A stretch of DNA of 64,000 nucleotides from UMGS1002 sp050309735 (GTDB lineage: Bacteria > Bacillota > Clostridia > Oscillospirales > CAG-272). The DNA lies in the NCBI GenBank assembly GCA_050309735.1, contig JBNRMS010000068.1:1-64000 (forward strand). Direction: 5' to 3'. Below are positions 7,679 through 16,384 of the stretch, piece by piece (positions within the stretch are counted from its first letter, which is position 1; every line of letters starts with the position of its first letter). The position numbers and the translations under genes were made by a program. The notes beneath the pieces were generated by a model that saw only the letters and a list, made by a program, of their open reading frames with translations, did no database searches and had not been told where the DNA came from.

Positions 7679-9154
7679 TTATTTAACCTTTTTTTCGTAA
7701 GCTTCTATAACGGATTCTATCACCTTGGTGTTTTTGCTGACATTGGATTTCCATATGGACTTGACCGAGCCGCCCATGTTCATATCCATGGCGTTGCGCA
7801 ACACGGTGTCAAGCGTGAAGCCGACCTGAACAAGCGGCTGCACGAGATCCATATATACATTCGAGTAGATTATATCAAGCATTTTGGTGCTTTCAGCGTC
7901 GCGCGCGATGATACCGTCAAACAGCACATCAAAGTATGCCGGACGCAGTATGTTACCCGAAGCCTCGCACATTTTTTCGATAACGCAGGCAATGGTGTCG
8001 GTATCCGTCGTTATAACGGGCACCGAAATAAGCGAGGTCTTGGTGTGCAGGTAGGAAATGTACTGCTCCTGCTCCTCGTCGATCTTGGGCAACGGGAGAA
8101 TACCGAAGTCAACCTCTGCGTCGCGCAGACCGTCAGAGCTTACCATGAGCTGTACCCAGAACAATCCGCGGCCATCACGGAACGTCTGAGTTGTCGAGCC
8201 CTGCTTATCATACTTGGCCTTGTACCAGCAATCGGGACCGTTTACCGTGTCGATAAGCGACTTGAGCGCGTTGTACTGCGGCTCATCCAGCTCGCCGAGC
8301 TGCGGATTGCCGTTGGCATCACGCGTCAGCAGCTTGTAGCCGAGGCCGTAGAAGTAGGGCTGGTAGTACCAGTTGGCCGCGATCAGCATAAACTGGTCGC
8401 CTGCGTCGGTGACACCGTTGGCGTTGAGGTCAGTGGTAACGCTTTTGCCCATGGTCATATGCTTTTCGTATGTCCACTTGCCGTCCTCAACCAGCTTGTA
8501 GCAGTTTTCAAGATTATACTGCTCTGCCAGCGACTTGTTGAAAAAGATAACTGCGGTGGAGGTATAGGACGCGGTGCACATATCGCCGACGGCAAATGTG
8601 TTTTTGCCGCTGATCGCCGTGTCCTTCATGGTATCGGTGTACCACCAAGGATTTTCAAAGTCAAGGTAGGGCATCTGGTTCAGGTCATAAACCATGCCGC
8701 CGACCGAATAGTACATTGTGTTTCCACCGTAGTCCATTATGAAATCGCACAGCTTGACGTCGGATTTTATAGCCGTTTCGACGCGCTGACGGCGCTCTGC
8801 ATTGTCGGACGAAGCCACAACGGACTTGAGTCTGATGTTCAGGCTTTCCTCAATGTACAGATTGCGCTCATAAAGCGCGTTGTTGATAACCTCGGCGGAC
8901 ACCTCAGGGGCGTTTATTTCATAATAGATAGAGGTTCCGGAAAGCAGCTCACGCTCAAGAACGGTGACCGTTCTGTTTCCGAAATCAAAGGTTTCCTCGG
9001 CTGTTGTGGTGTCGGTGCCGGGTGAGGGCTGTGTGCCGCCTGCCGGCGTAGTCGTCCCGGTCTGCTCATCTCCCTTGTCGGAGCAGGCCGCAAACGGTAC
9101 GAGCACCGTCAGAAGCAGCAGCACAAGGCAGGTAAATCTTATGGTTTTTTTCAT
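7679..9154 (-). CDS. Extracellular solute-binding lipoprotein, sugar ABC type
   Basis: This is a lipid-anchored substrate-binding protein for an ABC importer. The signal ends in a lipobox (PFAACSDK, Cys about 24 from the chosen start), then a Thr/Gly/Pro linker and a two-lobed binding fold of about 440 residues (YEINAPEVSAEVINNALYER, YNLENCYKLVEDGKWTYE, GILPLPKIDEEQEQYISY). The start is the ATG at 9154, where GGAG from the upstream repeat lies seven bases away; an in-frame ATG at 9166 falls inside the repeat. No permease or ATPase genes are adjacent, so it must work with a transporter encoded elsewhere. The whole intergenic region to the sialidase-like gene is one copy of the 118-bp repeat. 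Confidence 0.88.
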   Translation of the reverse strand: MKKTIRFTCLVLLLLTVLVPFAACSDKGDEQTGTTTPAGGTQPSPGTDTTTAEETFDFGNRTVTVLERELLSGTSIYYEINAPEVSAEVINNALYERNLYIEESLNIRLKSVVASSDNAERRQRVETAIKSDVKLCDFIMDYGGNTMYYSVGGMVYDLNQMPYLDFENPWWYTDTMKDTAISGKNTFAVGDMCTASYTSTAVIFFNKSLAEQYNLENCYKLVEDGKWTYEKHMTMGKSVTTDLNANGVTDAGDQFMLIAANWYYQPYFYGLGYKLLTRDANGNPQLGELDEPQYNALKSLIDTVNGPDCWYKAKYDKQGSTTQTFRDGRGLFWVQLMVSSDGLRDAEVDFGILPLPKIDEEQEQYISYLHTKTSLISVPVITTDTDTIACVIEKMCEASGNILRPAYFDVLFDGIIARDAESTKMLDIIYSNVYMDLVQPLVQVGFTLDTVLRNAMDMNMGGSVKSIWKSNVSKNTKVIESVIEAYEKKVK

Positions 9155-9272
9155 GCTAATCTCCATTCTGCCGCTTTGCGGCAGTGCAAATAGTAATCAG
9201 TGAATTTTGCCTCGGCAAAATTCGTGCGTGAAAAAGTGTATTTCACTTTTAGGCGGAAGCAACTTTCACGCT
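9155..9272 (-). repeat. 118-bp three-hairpin start-codon repeat, copy 1
   Basis: Read on the minus strand it has GCGTGAAA...TTTCACGC enclosing AAAAGTG/CACTTTT, then GAATTTTGCC/GGCAAAATTC around GA, then CTGCCGC/GCGGCAG around AAA, then AATGGAGATTA. It begins six bases after the stop of the upstream gene and ends at the base before the ATG at 9154. Two more copies of exactly the same length are at 18814 and 18932. Confidence 0.92.
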
Positions 9273-9278
9273 GACCTC

Positions 9279-10505
9279 TCAGACAAATGATTTGAAATAC
9301 TGATCAAGTTGTGTTGTCGGCGGGCGGAGCGGATCGCAGTATTTGCGAGGCCATAGTGTTCCGGCGCGCTTTTCCTCCTCAGTGCGGCGCGCTCCCAGCG
9401 CCTTACATACAATGCCCTTGGTGCGCGCACCGGGCGTCACGCAGTGCCCCGCAAGTATATCCTCAAGACGGAACACGGCGAGCTGAATCTCCTTGTCGCC
9501 GTAGCGCTCACGATCATAAACGGCGTAAACCTTGCCGTCACCGTCGACAAACGCATCGGGATACGCCACCGACGTACGTTCATCAAGCATAAGCACCTCG
9601 TCATATGACCGCCCCTCATCGTGTGACAGCATAACAGCCATGTTGTTGCGCTTTGTGAAGTTGTAATGATGGATCAGGAAAAACTCGCCCGTGGGGAATT
9701 TTCCAAGATACATTCTCGCCGACGGGCTGGGTACGCAGTAGCGAGCCGCCTCGCTCCATGTTGCGCCGCCGTCTGTCGACTCCGAATACGCAATGCCGTC
9801 GGATATGCGCATCAGCATAAGAATACTGCCGTCGCTGCGCTGGCAGATGCAGTTTTCGTCGAACGTGGTGTCGGGGTGATATGCACTGCCGAGATATGTC
9901 AGCGTGGCGCCCTTGTCGGTCGAAATATAGACATTTGATTTTTCATATTCGGGCATGGAGCAGAAGCGCGTCACAAAGTTGTGCCAGATCGATATCGGAT
10001 ACAGCCATGCACCGTCGTTACGCACAATGGGCTTGCAGGCCATAACGCCGTCAGCAAGCCGACGCGGCTCGGTCCAGCGCGGCATATCCGCATCGGGATC
10101 AATGCATTTGGAGACCCAGACGCCGCCGCGGCCGTCCCAGTAGACATACGACTGTGCCCAGAAGTGCCACAGTGTGCCCTCGGGGTCCACCCAGAGTATC
10201 GGCTCATGCATACGCACAATTTTCGGGTGGTCGATTATCAGGTAATCGTTTCTCCACGTCACACCGTCGTCGTCGCTGTACGACATACAGTTGTAATTGT
10301 TGGGGCCTTCGTCCAGCCCGCCGCCGCTGTAGGCAGCAAACAGCCGGCCCGACGCAACCTTGGCTATAGTCGCGGCGCTCTGCCAGCGGCGACCGTGACG
10401 GTCAAAGCACTCCTCGGGATGATCTTCATAATACAGAAAATCCGGCGGGAGCAGAGCAACATCCTTGTCGGGATCGATGTTGTCCTTTGTGAAATATGTT
10501 CTCAT
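9279..10505 (-). CDS. Sialidase-like BNR-repeat protein
   Basis: This is a 408-residue six-bladed beta-propeller of the sialidase/BNR superfamily. Asp-box-like repeats are visible at SYSDDDGVTW (about 77), ISTDKGATLT (about 197), ESTDGGATW (about 247) and LSHDEGRSYDE (about 292). RWQSAATIAKVASGRLFAAYS near 40 resembles the first strand region with a catalytic arginine in related propellers. No signal peptide is seen, so it is probably cytoplasmic and may act on imported sugars. Some homologues are annotated as exo-alpha-sialidases, but many such propellers act on other glycans, so the substrate is open. It is first in a minus-strand set with the binding protein and surface proteins, and divergent from the aldolase gene. 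Confidence 0.8.
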   Translation of the reverse strand: MRTYFTKDNIDPDKDVALLPPDFLYYEDHPEECFDRHGRRWQSAATIAKVASGRLFAAYSGGGLDEGPNNYNCMSYSDDDGVTWRNDYLIIDHPKIVRMHEPILWVDPEGTLWHFWAQSYVYWDGRGGVWVSKCIDPDADMPRWTEPRRLADGVMACKPIVRNDGAWLYPISIWHNFVTRFCSMPEYEKSNVYISTDKGATLTYLGSAYHPDTTFDENCICQRSDGSILMLMRISDGIAYSESTDGGATWSEAARYCVPSPSARMYLGKFPTGEFFLIHHYNFTKRNNMAVMLSHDEGRSYDEVLMLDERTSVAYPDAFVDGDGKVYAVYDRERYGDKEIQLAVFRLEDILAGHCVTPGARTKGIVCKALGARRTEEEKRAGTLWPRKYCDPLRPPTTQLDQYFKSFV

Positions 10506-10561
10506 AAATTGAAATCCTTTTATGCGTGGTATCAGTGTCTGCGTGCTTCTTTACACCTGTC

Positions 10562-10591
10562 ATTATATCACACTGTCCGCCGTACATGTAA
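10562..10591 (-). promoter_or_regulatory. Probable promoter for the sialidase-like gene
   Basis: On the minus strand TATAAT occupies 10562-10567, with TTTACA 19 bases upstream. The -10 is strong and the -35 spacing is loose. The intergenic region 10506-10798 holds this promoter and the divergent one at 10685. Confidence 0.45.
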
Positions 10592-10684
10592 AAGAATAGC
10601 ACAATCAGTGCAAACAAAATCACAAATATGAAAAATAGACTAAAATTCGATTTGTGATATTGTTTGTGTGGAATGTGAATTTGT

Positions 10685-10714
10685 TTTACTATACGGGCAC
10701 TTATGTGTTATAAT
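10685..10714 (+). promoter_or_regulatory. Probable promoter for aldolase-AraC-GH13 operon
   Basis: TTTACT, 18-base spacer, TATAAT, 84 bases before the aldolase ATG. The AraC-type regulator encoded second in the operon is a natural candidate to act here. Confidence 0.55.
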
Positions 10715-10798
10715 ATTATAGTTGAAGTGTGATTGTGTTTGCCATAGCACACACTGCGGTTTCTTTACACAAACCTGAATTTATACAGAGGCATTCAA

Positions 10799-11575
10799 AT
10801 GATTCACAATAACTACCTTAAAGACAGACTTCATCAGAACCTCGTGGGAACACACATCTCCATGACCGACAGCATCGTAAGCGAAATGGAGGGCCGCCTC
10901 GGCTACGACTTCATATGGATCGACACCGAGCACTCCGAGATCTCCTATACCAACCTGCGCAACCACATTACTGCCGTCAACGCCGGCGGCACCCCTGCTA
11001 TCGTACGCGTGTCCATGAACGACTACAATCACGTCAAAAGAGTCATGGAAATGGGCCCTGACGGTATAATCTTCCCCATGATCAATACCGCAGAGCAGGC
11101 GCAGGCAGCCATGGAATTCTGCATGTATCCGCCCGAGGGACGCCGCGGGTTCGGGCCGCTACGCGCCGTCAACTACGGTCTCGACGACATGGCCGAATAC
11201 ATACGCATCGCAAACAGCAAGACCTGCCGTTTCATTCAGATAGAGACCGTCACAGCGGTCGAAAATCTGCCGCAGATCGTTAAAAATCCTTACATAGACG
11301 GCTATATTTTCGGACCGTGCGATCTTTCCGGCTCGCTCGGCGAGCTGAATCAGGTGTTCGGTGAAAAAACACAGAGCGTCATACGTCGGGCGATCTCCAT
11401 TCTGCGCGAGGCCGGAAAGCCCATCGGCGTTTCCACCGGCTCAACAGACCGCGCCGTGACCGAATTCTGGCACGACCTCGGCATCAACATCATCTCCACC
11501 GGTACCGACTATGACTATATTCTGCGCGGCGCCGCGGAAAATCTTGCAACCATGCGTCAATTCATGAAAAACTGA
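10799..11575 (+). CDS. HpcH/HpaI-type 2-oxo acid aldolase
   Basis: This is a class II aldolase of the HpcH/HpaI family (258 residues, TIM barrel) that cleaves 2-keto-3-deoxy sugar acids or similar 4-hydroxy-2-oxo acids to pyruvate plus an aldehyde. Family signatures are DFIWIDTEHSEISY (about 38-51), RGFGPLRAVNYG (about 115), FIQIETVTAVEN (metal-binding Glu, about 143) and FGPCDLSGSLG (metal-binding Asp, about 171). It is first in an operon with an AraC regulator and a GH13 lipoprotein and lies opposite the sialidase-like gene, which suggests sugar-acid breakdown from glycans. The exact substrate cannot be told from sequence. Confidence 0.85.
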   Translation: MIHNNYLKDRLHQNLVGTHISMTDSIVSEMEGRLGYDFIWIDTEHSEISYTNLRNHITAVNAGGTPAIVRVSMNDYNHVKRVMEMGPDGIIFPMINTAEQAQAAMEFCMYPPEGRRGFGPLRAVNYGLDDMAEYIRIANSKTCRFIQIETVTAVENLPQIVKNPYIDGYIFGPCDLSGSLGELNQVFGEKTQSVIRRAISILREAGKPIGVSTGSTDRAVTEFWHDLGINIISTGTDYDYILRGAAENLATMRQFMKN

Positions 11576-11600
11576 GATACCGGGACAGTGGGAGGAGATC

Positions 11601-12434
11601 ATGATCAAAGTTTCTCAGGTAACTGAAAAAAGCGAAGGCGATATCATTTTCACGCCCCACTGCCATTCAACGATCGAGGTAGACTATTTCATTGAGGGCA
11701 GCGGCCGGTATTCGGTGGCGGGAACCGAACACAGCATATCGCCCGGCGACGTTTTCGTGTTCAGCAACAACATAATTCACAAAATAACCTACATCGCCCC
11801 GCAGCCGGATATGAAGATACTGAAGGTACATTTCTCGCCCGACATTCTGATGCGGGACAGGCTGTTTTCCGGACTTGACAAAATATTCTTCCGCACGTTC
11901 GGCTTCACGTATATCCCCGCAAGCGACGGCACCGCAGGCAAGGTCAGGGACATACTCGGGCATATGCTGGATGAGAGCGCCGACTCTCACAGCTTCAAAT
12001 CCGACGAGCTTATGACAGCACTGCTGCTTGCCATGTGCGTCAGTATCGGAAGATATGTTGAAAGCGTAGGCGGGTGTGTCCAGACGTACTGCGACGACAA
12101 CCACCGCGCGATTCTCGAAACGATACGCTACATCAACAACAACCTCAACACCACGTTGACGCTCGACGCACTTTCCCGCATGGTGAATATGTCCAAAAAC
12201 AGCTACCTGCACTGGTTCAAGCATTTCAACGGCATTTCTCCGTACAGCTATATACAATCGTTACGCATACTGCGCTCGGTCGACATGCTGAAAAACACCT
12301 CAATGCCGGTCACGCATATCGCCTTCGAATGCGGCTTCAACAACACCGTAAGCTATAATAAAATGTTCAAAAAGGTAATGGGCTGCACTCCGACCGATAT
12401 ACGGCGGGGTAGCTCGTTCTGTGAGGTAAAATGA
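11601..12434 (+). CDS. AraC-family regulator with cupin sensor domain
   Basis: This is a 277-residue transcription regulator. The N-terminal cupin-like sensor (about 15-90) has FTPHCHSTIEVDYFIEGSG and ISPGDVFVFSNNIIHKI. The C-terminal double helix-turn-helix (about 170-275) has LSRMVNMSKNSYLHWFKHFN and HIAFECGFNNTVSYNKMFKK, typical of AraC/XylS activators. GGAGG lies seven bases before the ATG. It is 25 bases behind the aldolase gene and overlaps the GH13 start by four bases (ATGA), so all three should be co-transcribed. It probably activates this operon, and perhaps the divergent sialidase-like gene, in response to a sugar. Confidence 0.9.
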   Translation: MIKVSQVTEKSEGDIIFTPHCHSTIEVDYFIEGSGRYSVAGTEHSISPGDVFVFSNNIIHKITYIAPQPDMKILKVHFSPDILMRDRLFSGLDKIFFRTFGFTYIPASDGTAGKVRDILGHMLDESADSHSFKSDELMTALLLAMCVSIGRYVESVGGCVQTYCDDNHRAILETIRYINNNLNTTLTLDALSRMVNMSKNSYLHWFKHFNGISPYSYIQSLRILRSVDMLKNTSMPVTHIAFECGFNNTVSYNKMFKKVMGCTPTDIRRGSSFCEVK

Positions 12435-14380
12435 AGATTCGGAATATTATCAGAAGCGCCGCCACTGCCCTTACTGCGGCACTTATTCTGCCGTTTGCCG
12501 TTTCGTGCGGCAACACTACCGCGGTGGATACAACGGCCGGTTCCCAGACCGAACCTCCGCCGGAAAAAAAGAGCTATACCGTCATAGAAAACGGAACAAG
12601 CAATTACAGCATTAAGGCAGGCCGGATGGTGACGCAGCTCTGCACCTCCTCTCTTGAGCTTATGCAGAACGCTTTCCGAGCAGTTTACGGCACGTCTCCC
12701 GCAACGGACGGGACTGCGCCCTTCATCGAGCTTGCCATCGAGGGCGGCCGCCGTGACTGCTGCATAGAGTTTGATGAGGAGACCGGTAATATCCGCATCA
12801 CGGGCGGCAGTGCCCCGGCACTTGACCGTGCCGTCGGCGTGTTTGTCGCCAAGACCTGCGCCGGTGTGCGCGACGGACGCCTCACTGCCGACTCCGACCT
12901 TGATTATTCTTTTGAATATGACCGCGACAAGACCGACAACAGCGGCCTGCTCGAATACATTCCCACCGAAAGCGTAAAGCTGGTCCCCGGCAACGCATCG
13001 GGCAGCATTATGTCGCCCGAATGGGTGGACAGTCTGATAATGGTGGAGCTGCGCACCGAGGTGGCGTCCATCGGCGGAGCACTTCAGGATTCGTATGACC
13101 TGATCGATTTTTACGCTTCAGTCGGCGTCAACGGAATATGGCTGACGCCGGTGTACGAAAAGGGGGAAAACGGCAACGGGTATGTCAACATTGGCCCTCA
13201 CTCGGTGGATGGGGCATACTACGACAAGGAAGCCGGCAGTACCGCCTCCGATTACAGCGCCGGTTGGCAGGCAGTGCGCGAATTTGTCGACTATGCACAT
13301 TCCAAAGGCGTTTATGTCCTGCTTGACATAATCACTTGGGGTGTCAACAAAAACGCCCCTCTGACAGCCGAGCATCCCGACTGGCTCGCCGGCGAAAGCT
13401 GGGGCAATACAGGCTTCAACTGGGCAAACGCCGACCTGCGCGAATGGTTCATTCAGACCTGTGTTGACAACATTCTTTCAACCGGCGCAGACGGCTACCG
13501 CTGTGACTGCGAGCCGGAAATTACCGGTTACGACATATTCGGTGAGATACGTTCGCGTCTTGCCGCCGCCGGAAAGTACGTTGCCATCATCTCCGAGGCG
13601 GGCAGCAACCGCAGCGCAACATACGACTTTGAGCAGGACGGTGTCCTGAAATATTCGGAAATGGACCGCGGGCAGTATTACAGCAACCCGGTGAATTTCT
13701 TCGTCGACGGTCAGCTGGACATCGTGGATTCTGTCAAAAACGGCATCGGCCTCGGCTACATGCAAGGGCAACAGAACGCTGATACGGCCGGAACCGGTAA
13801 GTATTACACAAACTGCCTGTCAAATCACGACTTCCTGCGCCGCTCGGTGTGCGGAGACCGTCAGAAGATCGGTTATGCCGCCATTCTGGCACCATTCATT
13901 CCGCTGTGGTACATGGGCGACGAGTTCAATGCCTCTTACAGCGAAGGAGTTCAGTATTTTCAGCGTGTGGTGTATGCCGAAGCCGAAACCGAGGCAAATG
14001 CCATGTTCCTTGAGGACGTGCGGAAAATGATAAATATCCGACGCTCCTACCCCGAGATCTTTGAATACTGGCCTATAAACCACCGCGACAGCAATATCTG
14101 CGAGGTAAAGGTGGACGGCATATCCTCATTGCAGAATTATGCGCGGTATGCCGGTAACCGGGCTGTCGTGGTCATCGCAAACAACGCTCCCGACTGCTCC
14201 GGAGTCGGAAATGTCAGTATCCCATTCGAGGCGGCGGGTATTTCCGGCTATAAGCGCTATACCGTCACCGATCTTATGACCGGCGTAACCGTAGCTGCCG
14301 GAACTGCCGAGCAGATCGACGGATTTACCGCCGTCGTTGCCTATCGCGGCGTGGGCGTGTATATGATCTGCGGGGAATAA
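12431..14380 (+). CDS. GH13 alpha-amylase family lipoprotein
   Basis: This is a lipid-anchored glycoside hydrolase of 649 residues. The signal ends in a lipobox (FAVSCGNT, Cys about 26). Residues about 45-170 form an alpha/beta module like those in the lipoprotein at 4847. From about 185 comes a GH13 (beta/alpha)8 barrel: GVNGIWLTPVY, YVLLDIITWGVN, ADGYRCDCEPE with the expected nucleophile Asp (about 358), AIISEAG with the expected acid/base Glu (about 386), and LSNHDFLRR (about 463). The C-terminal beta domain follows. It overlaps the AraC gene by four bases. GH13 enzymes act on alpha-glucans or related alpha-glucosides; the exact specificity is not visible. Confidence 0.88.
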   Translation: MKIRNIIRSAATALTAALILPFAVSCGNTTAVDTTAGSQTEPPPEKKSYTVIENGTSNYSIKAGRMVTQLCTSSLELMQNAFRAVYGTSPATDGTAPFIELAIEGGRRDCCIEFDEETGNIRITGGSAPALDRAVGVFVAKTCAGVRDGRLTADSDLDYSFEYDRDKTDNSGLLEYIPTESVKLVPGNASGSIMSPEWVDSLIMVELRTEVASIGGALQDSYDLIDFYASVGVNGIWLTPVYEKGENGNGYVNIGPHSVDGAYYDKEAGSTASDYSAGWQAVREFVDYAHSKGVYVLLDIITWGVNKNAPLTAEHPDWLAGESWGNTGFNWANADLREWFIQTCVDNILSTGADGYRCDCEPEITGYDIFGEIRSRLAAAGKYVAIISEAGSNRSATYDFEQDGVLKYSEMDRGQYYSNPVNFFVDGQLDIVDSVKNGIGLGYMQGQQNADTAGTGKYYTNCLSNHDFLRRSVCGDRQKIGYAAILAPFIPLWYMGDEFNASYSEGVQYFQRVVYAEAETEANAMFLEDVRKMINIRRSYPEIFEYWPINHRDSNICEVKVDGISSLQNYARYAGNRAVVVIANNAPDCSGVGNVSIPFEAAGISGYKRYTVTDLMTGVTVAAGTAEQIDGFTAVVAYRGVGVYMICGE

Positions 14381-14385
14381 AAAGA

Positions 14386-14476
14386 TTTCGCGCTCAGCAC
14401 GAGCGCGACGAGGGCTGCTCGCCCTCAACCTCGGGCGCTTTCCCCCAAAAGCGCCGCAAAAACCTTTCAACAAAGG
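14386..14476 (+). repeat. Three-hairpin chain repeat, copy 2
   Basis: Three consecutive hairpins: CGCGCTC/GAGCGCG, GAGGGC/GCCCTC and GGCGCTTT/AAAGCGCC, then CCTTTCAACAAAG. Layout and tail match copy 3 at 14584 and the minus-strand copy at 3311, while the stems differ but stay paired. Confidence 0.75.
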
Positions 14477-14583
14477 AACATTACAAAGTGTAAATATGCG
14501 AACAGACGCAATGTTTATCCCACGCGCTTCAACGCCGCGGATATAAAGCCGTCCGTCCGCATATTTTTTCTTGCATTTTGAAG

Positions 14584-14673
14584 TTTCGCGCCCCGCGGGG
14601 CGCGCCGAGGGCCACTCGCCCTGGACCTCGGGCGCTTTCCCCAAAAAGCGCCGCAAAAACCTTTCAACAAAAG
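14584..14673 (+). repeat. Three-hairpin chain repeat, copy 3
   Basis: Hairpins CGCGCCCC/GGGGCGCG, AGGGC/GCCCT and GGCGCTTT/AAAGCGCC, then CCTTTCAACAAAAG. It runs directly into the GC-rich repeat at 14683, as copy 1 does at 3.3 kb. Confidence 0.75.
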
Positions 14674-14682
14674 AAAAAATAA

Positions 14683-14886
14683 CGCTCATACGCAAAAGAC
14701 GGAAGTTCAGTACAAAGCGTTCAACCGCTTTGGCGTGGCTTCACGTCTGTTCGTGTACCCTTTATTTCCTTTTTGGTGAAAGTTCTTGGTGGTCAAGGCC
14801 CCTTCTTTCAAGAAGGGGCCTTGCAGGGTCCGGGGCAGCGCCCCGTGAAAAACTCGGGCGGGGCCCGGGGCAGCGCCCCGTTAATG
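14683..14886 (+). repeat. GC-rich intergenic repeat, copy P
   Basis: This is the plus-strand counterpart of the repeat at 3105-3306: CGCAAAAGACGGAAG, AAAGTTCTTGGTGGTCAAGG, the hairpin GGCCCCTTCTTTCAAGAAGG, and blocks of GGCAGCGCCCCG. With the hairpin chain before it, the unit is about 300 bases. The pair is inverted and brackets 11.4 kb. The rest of the 639-base gene-free gap 14381-15019 holds the two hairpin chains and the MATE promoter. Confidence 0.8.
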
Positions 14887-14948
14887 CAGTGCGAGGGGCG
14901 GCGCCCCAGGAAATATAATAAAAAACTCAATAAATTTTGGTGTGGGGG

Positions 14949-14979
14949 TTGACATTACAATAGTTGTAGAGTTTATAAT
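14949..14979 (+). promoter_or_regulatory. MerR-type promoter with dyad operator for MATE-merR operon
   Basis: TTGACA and TATAAT are separated by 19 bases, the overlong spacing that MerR-family activators correct by twisting DNA. Within the spacer is the dyad TACAA-TAG-TTGTA (14956-14968), where such regulators bind. The operon downstream encodes a MATE exporter and a MerR regulator with a multidrug-sensing domain, so the site fits drug-inducible autoregulation. Confidence 0.75.
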
Positions 14980-15019
14980 ATAGGGGTAAAAATCCGACCC
15001 GGAGAATGAGAAAACCATT

Positions 15020-16384
15020 ATGGAAAAGAATCTGACGACCGGAAGTGTATTCCGCAACATAGCTATATTTTCACTGCCTTATCTGTTATCATACTTTCTG
15101 CAAACGCTGTATGGAATGGCAGATCTGTATATAATCGGACAGTATGAAGGCGTAGCAAGCACCACGGCGGTATCCGTCGGGTCGCAGGCCATGCACATGC
15201 TGACTGTCATGATAGTCGGTCTGGCAATGGGAACCACCGTCAGCATCGGGCGTGCGGTGGGTTCGGGGGACAGTCGGCGCACTGCAAGGTGCACGGGTAA
15301 CACGGTCACGCTGTTCACTCTGCTGTCCGTTGTGCTCACCGCAGCACTGCTGTTACTGATAAATCCCATAGTCGCGGTTATGTCAACGCCCGAGGAGGCA
15401 GTAGCAGGGACGATCAACTATCTTACGATATGCTTTGCGGGAGTTCCGTTTATCACGGCATACAACATAATCAGCTCGGTTTTTCGCGGCATGGGCGACT
15501 CCAAAAGCCCGCTGTATTTCATTGCGGTGGCCTGTGTTGCCAACATCGGACTTGACTATCTGTTCATAGGCGTGTTCCTGCTCGGCCCCGCCGGGGCGGC
15601 GCTCGCAACAACGCTGTCACAGGCTATCAGCGTCATTGTGTCGCTGGCGGTGATCGTAAAGCGCAGGGCCATATGCCTGACCCGCGCGGATCTACGGCCG
15701 GACAAGTCGGCCATGGGCGAAATTCTGCGGATCGGAATACCGGTAGCCGTACAGGACGGGCTGATACAGATCGCCTTTATGGTCATCACAATAATTGCCA
15801 ACCGGCGCGGCATCAACGATGCGGCGGCAGTCGGCATAGTCGAAAAAATAATCGGCTTTGTGTTTCTTGTACCGTCCACACTGCTGTCGACGGTATCGGC
15901 GCTCGGCGCGCAGAACATCGGCGCAGGAAAGCCGCGGCGTGCCGTCCGGACACTGCGCTACGCGGTGATGCTGGCGGCAGGCTTCGGCCTGGTCGTGTCA
16001 TGCGTCATGCAATTTGCGGCTGAGTCGGTCGTCACGCTGTTTACCGACGCCGCAGCCGAAGGCGGTGCCGACGTCATAAGGCTCGGCGGGCAGTACCTGC
16101 GCGGCTATATATGGGACTGCCTTTTTGCCGGTATCCACTTCAGCTTCAGCGGCTACTTCTGCGCATGCGGAAAGTCGTCGATCTCTTTTATGCACAACAT
16201 AATTTCCCTTGTTCTCGTCCGCGTGCCGGGGGTGTATCTGACCTCGCTCCGGTTTCCTGACACTCTGCTGCCCATGGGGTTTGCCTCAACGGCAGGATCG
16301 ATATTGTCGACGGCAATATGTGCAGTCGCGTTCGCCGTTATTCTGCGCCGCAGCAGGACCGCTTCGGCAAAAGGAGAGTTATAA
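15020..16384 (+). CDS. MATE family efflux transporter
   Basis: This is a cation-coupled multidrug exporter of the MATE family, 454 residues with twelve predicted membrane helices. Family features are the N-terminal IFSLPYLLSYFLQTLYGMADLYIIG, the MLTVMIVGLAMGTTVSIGRAVG helix and the repeat half starting near residue 235 (ILRIGIPVAVQDGLIQIAFM). The stop overlaps the start of the MerR gene (TAATG), giving translational coupling. Control is probably through the 19-bp-spacer promoter at 14949. The transported compounds cannot be predicted. Confidence 0.93.
   Translation: MEKNLTTGSVFRNIAIFSLPYLLSYFLQTLYGMADLYIIGQYEGVASTTAVSVGSQAMHMLTVMIVGLAMGTTVSIGRAVGSGDSRRTARCTGNTVTLFTLLSVVLTAALLLLINPIVAVMSTPEEAVAGTINYLTICFAGVPFITAYNIISSVFRGMGDSKSPLYFIAVACVANIGLDYLFIGVFLLGPAGAALATTLSQAISVIVSLAVIVKRRAICLTRADLRPDKSAMGEILRIGIPVAVQDGLIQIAFMVITIIANRRGINDAAAVGIVEKIIGFVFLVPSTLLSTVSALGAQNIGAGKPRRAVRTLRYAVMLAAGFGLVVSCVMQFAAESVVTLFTDAAAEGGADVIRLGGQYLRGYIWDCLFAGIHFSFSGYFCACGKSSISFMHNIISLVLVRVPGVYLTSLRFPDTLLPMGFASTAGSILSTAICAVAFAVILRRSRTASAKGEL

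Noticed and set aside
8045..9025. Long plus-strand reading frame of 326 codons
   Set aside because: It is wholly antisense to the solute-binding lipoprotein, has no ribosome binding site and no recognisable domain; a high-GC codon shadow.
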